DNA of 64,000 nucleotides from Streptomyces sp. TLI_235 (GTDB lineage Bacteria; Actinomycetota; Actinomycetes; Streptomycetales; Streptomycetaceae). A program made the translations under genes and the position numbers. The stretch spans positions 806,001-870,000 of the forward strand of contig NSGV01000003.1 of assembly GCA_002300355.1 (NCBI GenBank), given 5' to 3'. The notes under the pieces were generated by a model. It saw nothing but the letters and a program-made list of their open reading frames with translations. It made no database searches and had not been told where the DNA came from. This document shows positions 60,309 to 64,000 of the stretch, piece after piece (position 1 is the stretch's first letter; the number at the start of each line of letters is the position of its first letter).

Positions 60309-61127
60309 TCAGCGCGAGAGCGTGGCGACGGCTTCGGCGTGGACGCCGGGCGCGGCGGCCAGGAAGCTTTCGCTCTGCGGGGTCCAGGGGCGGCCCTCGG
60401 CGTCGGAGATCCGTCCGCCGGCCTCGCTGACGAGCAGCGCTCCGGGCAGCAGGTCCGCGCGGGCGCCGGCGAACTGCCAGAAGGCGTCGGTCCGGCCGGC
60501 GGCCACGTTCAGCAGGTGCAGGGTCGCGGGCACGGAGGTGCGGACGACGAGCGCGTCGAAGAGCATCGCGGTGATCGAGGAGCCGACGCGTCGCACGACC
60601 TTCTCGTCCTCGTCCGGCCGGGCCTGGCTGGTGGCCACGATGCTCAGGCCGAGGTCCGCAGTGGGGGAGACATGCAGCGGCCGGCCGTCGACGTGGGCTC
60701 CCGCGCCGGTGAGCGCGGTGTAGGTCTCGCCGGTCAACGGCAGGTGGACCACGGTGAGCACGGGCTGGTTGTCGCGCACGAGGGTGGCGGTCACCGCCCA
60801 CTCGGGCAGGGCGTGCAGGTGGTTGACGTTGCCTTCGGCCGGATCCACGACCCACCATTCGCCGGGCGGCAGCGCCCCGCCGTCGAGCTCGTCCTCCACC
60901 CAACCGGCGTCCGGGCGCAGGCTCGTGAGGCGGGGGCGCAGGATGCCGAGGGCCGTCTCGTCGTTGACGGCGAGGGCACGCATCAGCTCTTCGCGGGTCT
61001 GGTAGCGGACCACCTCGCCGAAGCGCTCGCGCAGCGCCGAACCCGCCTCACGCGCGGCGTTCGCGGTCTGGGCGAGCAGCTCGGCGTCGGAGGCGGCGAC
61101 TGCGGTGGTCTGAAGCGTTTCGGACAT
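60309..61127 (-). CDS. Inositol-monophosphatase-like protein with altered metal site
   Basis: A 272-residue member of the IMPase/CysQ fold: EDELDGG (first metal Glu region), WWVVDPAEGNVNHLHALPEWAVT in place of the canonical DPxDGTxNFxHGxP, and LLNVAAGRTDAFWQFAGARADLLPGALLVSEAGGRISD near the C-terminus, where the usual WD becomes AR-A-D. Changes in DxDGT suggest reduced or altered metal binding and so perhaps a different activity. Start ATG 61127. It is divergent from the decayed LysR gene, its likely former regulator. Confidence 0.82.
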   Translation of the reverse strand: MSETLQTTAVAASDAELLAQTANAAREAGSALRERFGEVVRYQTREELMRALAVNDETALGILRPRLTSLRPDAGWVEDELDGGALPPGEWWVVDPAEGNVNHLHALPEWAVTATLVRDNQPVLTVVHLPLTGETYTALTGAGAHVDGRPLHVSPTADLGLSIVATSQARPDEDEKVVRRVGSSITAMLFDALVVRTSVPATLHLLNVAAGRTDAFWQFAGARADLLPGALLVSEAGGRISDAEGRPWTPQSESFLAAAPGVHAEAVATLSR

Positions 61128-61266
61128 GGTGGTACTCCCGTCTGAGGAGGGGTGCTGAGGCCGGTCGAGGGCCGAACTGCGCGTTACTTCTTGCGCTTTC
61201 GCCTCAACGGTATGCAGCCCGGCAATTAACTTCAACTGCATGTCAGGCACGCCAAGGATTACTCGC

Positions 61267-61560
61267 ATGCAATTGGATTTGAACCTGCTCGCCGCGCTCG
61301 ACGCGCTGCTGGAGGAGGGCAGTGTGGCCGGGGCGGCGGCGCGCCTGCATGTCACCGCACCCGCGATGAGCCGGAGTCCGGGCCGGATTCGGCGCACGAC
61401 CGGGGATCAGATCCTGGTGCGCACCGGCCGCACGATGACTCCGACGCCGTATGCGATCGCCGTCCGGGACAGGTGCACGAGCTGCTGCACCAGGCCCAGG
61501 GGGTGCTGGCACCGAGCGAACTCGATCTGGTACACGACGATGCCGTCACTTGGCATCGAC
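61267..61560 (+). pseudogene. LysR regulator truncated after its DNA-binding domain
   Basis: MQLDLNLLAALDALLEEGSVAGAAARLHVTAPAMSRSPGRIRRTTGDQILVRTG is a LysR HTH (with Ser-Pro where Ser-Leu is usual), followed by a frameshift near 61471 into VHELLHQAQGVLAPSELDL. The substrate-binding domain (about 200 residues) is gone. The gene is divergent from the IMPase-like gene, the classic LysR-target arrangement. Confidence 0.82.
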
Positions 61561-61739
61561 ATCCGCACCTCTGCTGATCACCAACTGCCTCCGGAACCAG
61601 TCGACCAACGCTGTTCCTGGAGATCGACGAAGTCACGCACGAGTTCACCGCTCGGGGCCGCCCGTCCGGCCAAATGAGAGCCGGCGCTGGAGTCCATCAG
61701 GTCGTCGACGGCCTTGGCGACGGCGCCCTCGGCAACGTG

Positions 61740-61905
61740 TTCGCGGTCCAGCGGATCACCGCGGAGAACACCACCCTCAAGCAGCGCGTTCATCAGATCA
61801 CCACCGACAACCGCACTTTGGAGGAACGCCTGAAGGCCGTTCGCTCCAACCTGCGCTTCCAAGACCGCCGCGTCGCCGGCCTGGAGGTCAGACTCGTCGA
61901 TCCGA
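61740..61905 (+). other. Coiled-coil gene fragment
   Basis: The frame encodes ITAENTTLKQRVHQITTDNRTLEERLKAVRSNLRFQDRRVAGLE, a strongly heptad-like coiled coil. It resembles the C-terminal part of transposon-associated DUF6262-type proteins of Streptomyces. No start or continuation is seen on either side. Confidence 0.4.
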
Positions 61906-62001
61906 CCGCGATCACTGGACCTCGACGCTCCACTTCGTCCACACCTGCGGCCTGGCCACCGGACCCGGCGGCCAGGCCGTGAAGGACATCGCCGAGGTAG
62001 G

Positions 62002-62685
62002 TCACGCGGTAGCGCCAAGGAAGGTACCGAGGAGCTTCCTGGCAGCGTCGTCTCCCGGCGAACGGTGTGCATAGGACGCGATCGCCTCGTCGTACCAGCC
62101 CAGTTGGGCGATGTAGTTGACGTGCCGGTTGAGGTCGACTCCCCGACGCGGCTGTGGACGGTGGCAGCGGCCGGATAGTACTGCCGCTCGCGGCGACGCG
62201 GGTCGGGTTTCGACGCGATTGCTGCACTGGTTTGAGGTAGTTGCAGCTCCTCTAGGTCGGCGCGCAGTTCGTCCGGCAAGGCGATCGGCCCGGACCTGTC
62301 GGCGAGGACGATGGTGGCCTCAGCCGTGGCGACGAGGTGCCCGTCGACGAACATGCCTTGACCGTAGGTGTACGAGGATCGTCCGATCGCGCGGATACCG
62401 GTGCCGATCCGGACGGTCGCGCCGACCTTGCCGAACACCGCCTGCCGGTCGACACGCTGGCCGACAAACAGGATCTGGTACGGCTTGAAACCCGCCGTCA
62501 GCCGTGAGCTTGTCGAAGCGCGATAAGCGCAGACCAACCCGGGGATGCTCGAACAGACGCGACAATGCCACCGTGCTTGTCGTGCCGTCCGGTGCGAGGT
62601 CGCCGAACCGTTGCACCACCTGCTGGTGGTCAGGGAAGTCGTTCTCGGCCAGTAGCGCGGCGTTGGACCGTTCGTCGATGGTCAA
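62002..62685 (-). pseudogene. Acyl-CoA thioesterase-like (hot-dog) gene with two frameshifts
   Basis: TTG 62685 with a good AAAGGA site starts MTIDERSNAALLAENDF and SRLFEHPRVGLRLSRFDKLT; then near 62500 the frame changes to AGFKPYQILFVGQRVDRQAVFG, SSYTYGQGMFVDGHLVATAEATIVLAD, and near 62150 again to DLNRHVNYIAQLGWYDEAIASYAH, ending at 62002. These segments form a complete thioesterase of the double hot-dog type. It is downstream of the P450 remnant in the same operon. Two indels make it non-functional unless they are sequence errors. Confidence 0.78.
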
Positions 62686-62706
62686 CGGTTGTTCCTTTCA
62701 GGATGG

Positions 62707-63215
62707 TCACCAGGTCCCGGGGAACCGCTGCAGCAATGCCGGAAGCGCCGGCTGTAGTTCGAGGCGAGCCAGAGTCGCGCCGAGGCAGTGGTGGGTGCCG
62801 TGGCCGAAGGCAACCTGCGGACAGCGGCCACGGGTGACGTCGACGTCGTCTCCGCCGTACAGCGGCGCCGGATCGTGGTTCGCCGCGGGCAGCGAGGTAA
62901 CCACGTGTTCGCCACGCCGGACCAGGTGCCCGCCGATGGTGGTGTCGTCGACAGCTACCCGGACGAAGCCGGCGTGCAGGACCGAGGTGACGCGCGGCAA
63001 CTCCTCCACCGCGTCCTCGACCGCGCCCGGATCGTCGCGCACCAGTACGATCGGTCGGGGTGGCGCAGCAACGCGAGCGTTCCGAGTGAGAGGCCGGCGA
63101 TCAGCAGCAGGTCCGCCAGGCCGTCCGGCTCTTCGCCGGAATGCGCGCCCGTGCCGTCGGCGCGGCGGCAGCGTCTTCCCGTTGACTCCCCCTCCCCTCC
63201 GGCGATCTCGCTCAC
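62707..63215 (-). pseudogene. Cytochrome P450 with large internal deletions
   Basis: The start GTG 63215 still overlaps the stop of the FAD monooxygenase gene (GTGA), but after a short unconserved head the frame jumps to GLADLLLIAG, with the I-helix AGxET motif cut out before SLGTLALLRHPD, then after a frameshift near 63055 to VRDDPGAVEDAVEELPRV and the complete heme-binding end AFGHGTHHCLGATLARLE. About 230 residues, including substrate-binding parts, are missing. Confidence 0.85.
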
Positions 63216-64000
63216 TCGGTCGACTCCTGGCCGATGAGCAGGTCGAGCAGGCTGGCGGGGGCGTCGTCGCCGAAGATGAGCTGGTGGTTCTTGTCGGATT
63301 CGGCGGCGAACTGGGCACTGCGGGGGAACAGGGCCTGCTCGTACTCCGCAAGGGCGGCTTCGACGTCGTCGGGATGTGAGGCGATGGCCTTGCCGAGTTC
63401 GGCGCCGTCGAACATGGCGAGGTTGGCGCCCTCTCCGGCGAACGGTGACATGAGATGGGCGGCGTCGCCCAGCAGCGTCACTCCGGGAACGCGGTCCCAG
63501 CAGTGGCCGATCGGCAGGGCGTTGATCGGGCGCGGGGCGAGGGCGGTTTCCCCATCCGTGATGAGTGCGGTGAGTTCAGGCGCCCATCCGGTGAATTCTG
63601 CCGCGACGTGGGCTGCCGCCGTTTCGGGGCTGGCGAGGATGGCGGCGATCCAGTCCTGCGGCTTGTTGAGCGCGACGTAGGTGTGAAGAACGGCGTCGGC
63701 CTCGCGGTGGCCAAGGATTCCCTTGCCGGCTGTGACGGCGAACAGGGAACCGTCGCCGGCGGCCTTGGCCGCTGCGGGGTGGCGCTGGTCGGTGTCGTAC
63801 AGGTAGGTCTCGATGAACGACGTGCCGACGTACTCGGGCTTCGCGTCGGAGAGCAGCGGCCGGATCCTCGACCAGGCGCCGTCCGCGCCGACGAGGAGGC
63901 CGGTCGTCACGGTTGGTCCGTCGGCGAAGGTCAGCTCGTGCCTACCGTCTCCGAGGGGGCGGACACTGGTGAGCTTGTGTCCCCACTGGATCGTCTCGTC
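63212..64000 (-). CDS. FAD-dependent aromatic monooxygenase (TetX-like), N-terminus off the right edge
   Basis: The C-terminal 262 residues of a class A flavoprotein monooxygenase: GLLVGADGAWSRIRPLL (the DG motif) near the edge and GVTLLGDAAHLMSPFAGEGANLAMFDGAELGKAI (GD motif binding the FAD ribityl chain), then a C-terminal helix. The N-terminal GxGxxG motif lies outside the window. It would hydroxylate an aromatic or polyketide-like substrate using NADPH and oxygen. It is the upstream member of an operon whose next two genes (P450, thioesterase) have decayed. Confidence 0.88.
   Translation of the reverse strand, partial: DETIQWGHKLTSVRPLGDGRHELTFADGPTVTTGLLVGADGAWSRIRPLLSDAKPEYVGTSFIETYLYDTDQRHPAAAKAAGDGSLFAVTAGKGILGHREADAVLHTYVALNKPQDWIAAILASPETAAAHVAAEFTGWAPELTALITDGETALAPRPINALPIGHCWDRVPGVTLLGDAAHLMSPFAGEGANLAMFDGAELGKAIASHPDDVEAALAEYEQALFPRSAQFAAESDKNHQLIFGDDAPASLLDLLIGQESTE

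Noticed and set aside
1..64000. tRNA or rRNA genes
   Set aside because: No T-loop GGTTCRANYCC context with a matching acceptor stem was found by eye; a covariance search would be decisive.

Overview
The window is high-GC DNA (codons ending almost always in G or C, frequent GTG starts, GGAGG-type ribosome sites, many four-base start/stop overlaps, dense TetR/MarR/ArsR/AsnC regulators, a PASTA kinase, a sedolisin). This is typical of a Streptomyces or Kitasatospora chromosome, probably an accessory or arm-like region because it is rich in regulators, gene fragments and one insertion sequence. No tRNA, rRNA or CRISPR array was seen.

Layout. 0-15.5 kb holds small regulator-plus-target units: a quinone oxidoreductase tail, a TetR/SDR pair with three matching operators, an ArsR-SRPBCC-RibD-like-YciI-ECF sigma operon, a PhzF protein, a YrdC-like protein, a DUF4097/GbsR-like divergent pair and an MFS/AsnC divergent pair. 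15.6-19.7 kb encodes secreted proteins (sedolisin, small cystine protein, HAD phosphatase) and a multicopper oxidase stump. 19.8-24.9 kb resembles a conflict or defence islet: a 1340-residue XRE-NACHT STAND NTPase, a divergent one-helix membrane protein, and a ribbon-helix-helix/Fic-like toxin-antitoxin pair.

25.5-29.0 kb is the most interesting part: a compact minus-strand unit with a 51-residue peptide, a PP-loop ATPase with a possible beta-grasp N-terminus, a TauD-type dioxygenase and a cytochrome P450. It has the form of a small RiPP-like pathway that I cannot match to a known class.

29.2-43.6 kb mixes intact genes (APH-like kinases, DUF5709, ArsR, methyltransferase, AraC, DUF4259, a PhzF with an in-frame minisatellite, MarR, a membrane protein) with many gene remnants that keep their ends but lack their middles, or carry single stop codons. 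43.8-51 kb has a PASTA Ser/Thr kinase, a TetR/FAD-oxidase divergent pair with twin operators, a TetR-SDR operon with a perfect operator, and an orphan solute-binding lipoprotein. 51-56.3 kb has a decayed hydrolase and a large secreted PA14-GH2-LamG glycosidase. An IS21-family element (56.7-58.8 kb) is followed by decayed genes, an F420/NADP-type reductase, an IMPase-like protein, and a decayed tailoring set (FAD monooxygenase, P450, thioesterase) running off the right edge.

Starts were chosen from ribosome sites, overlaps and family alignment from memory; no database search was run.
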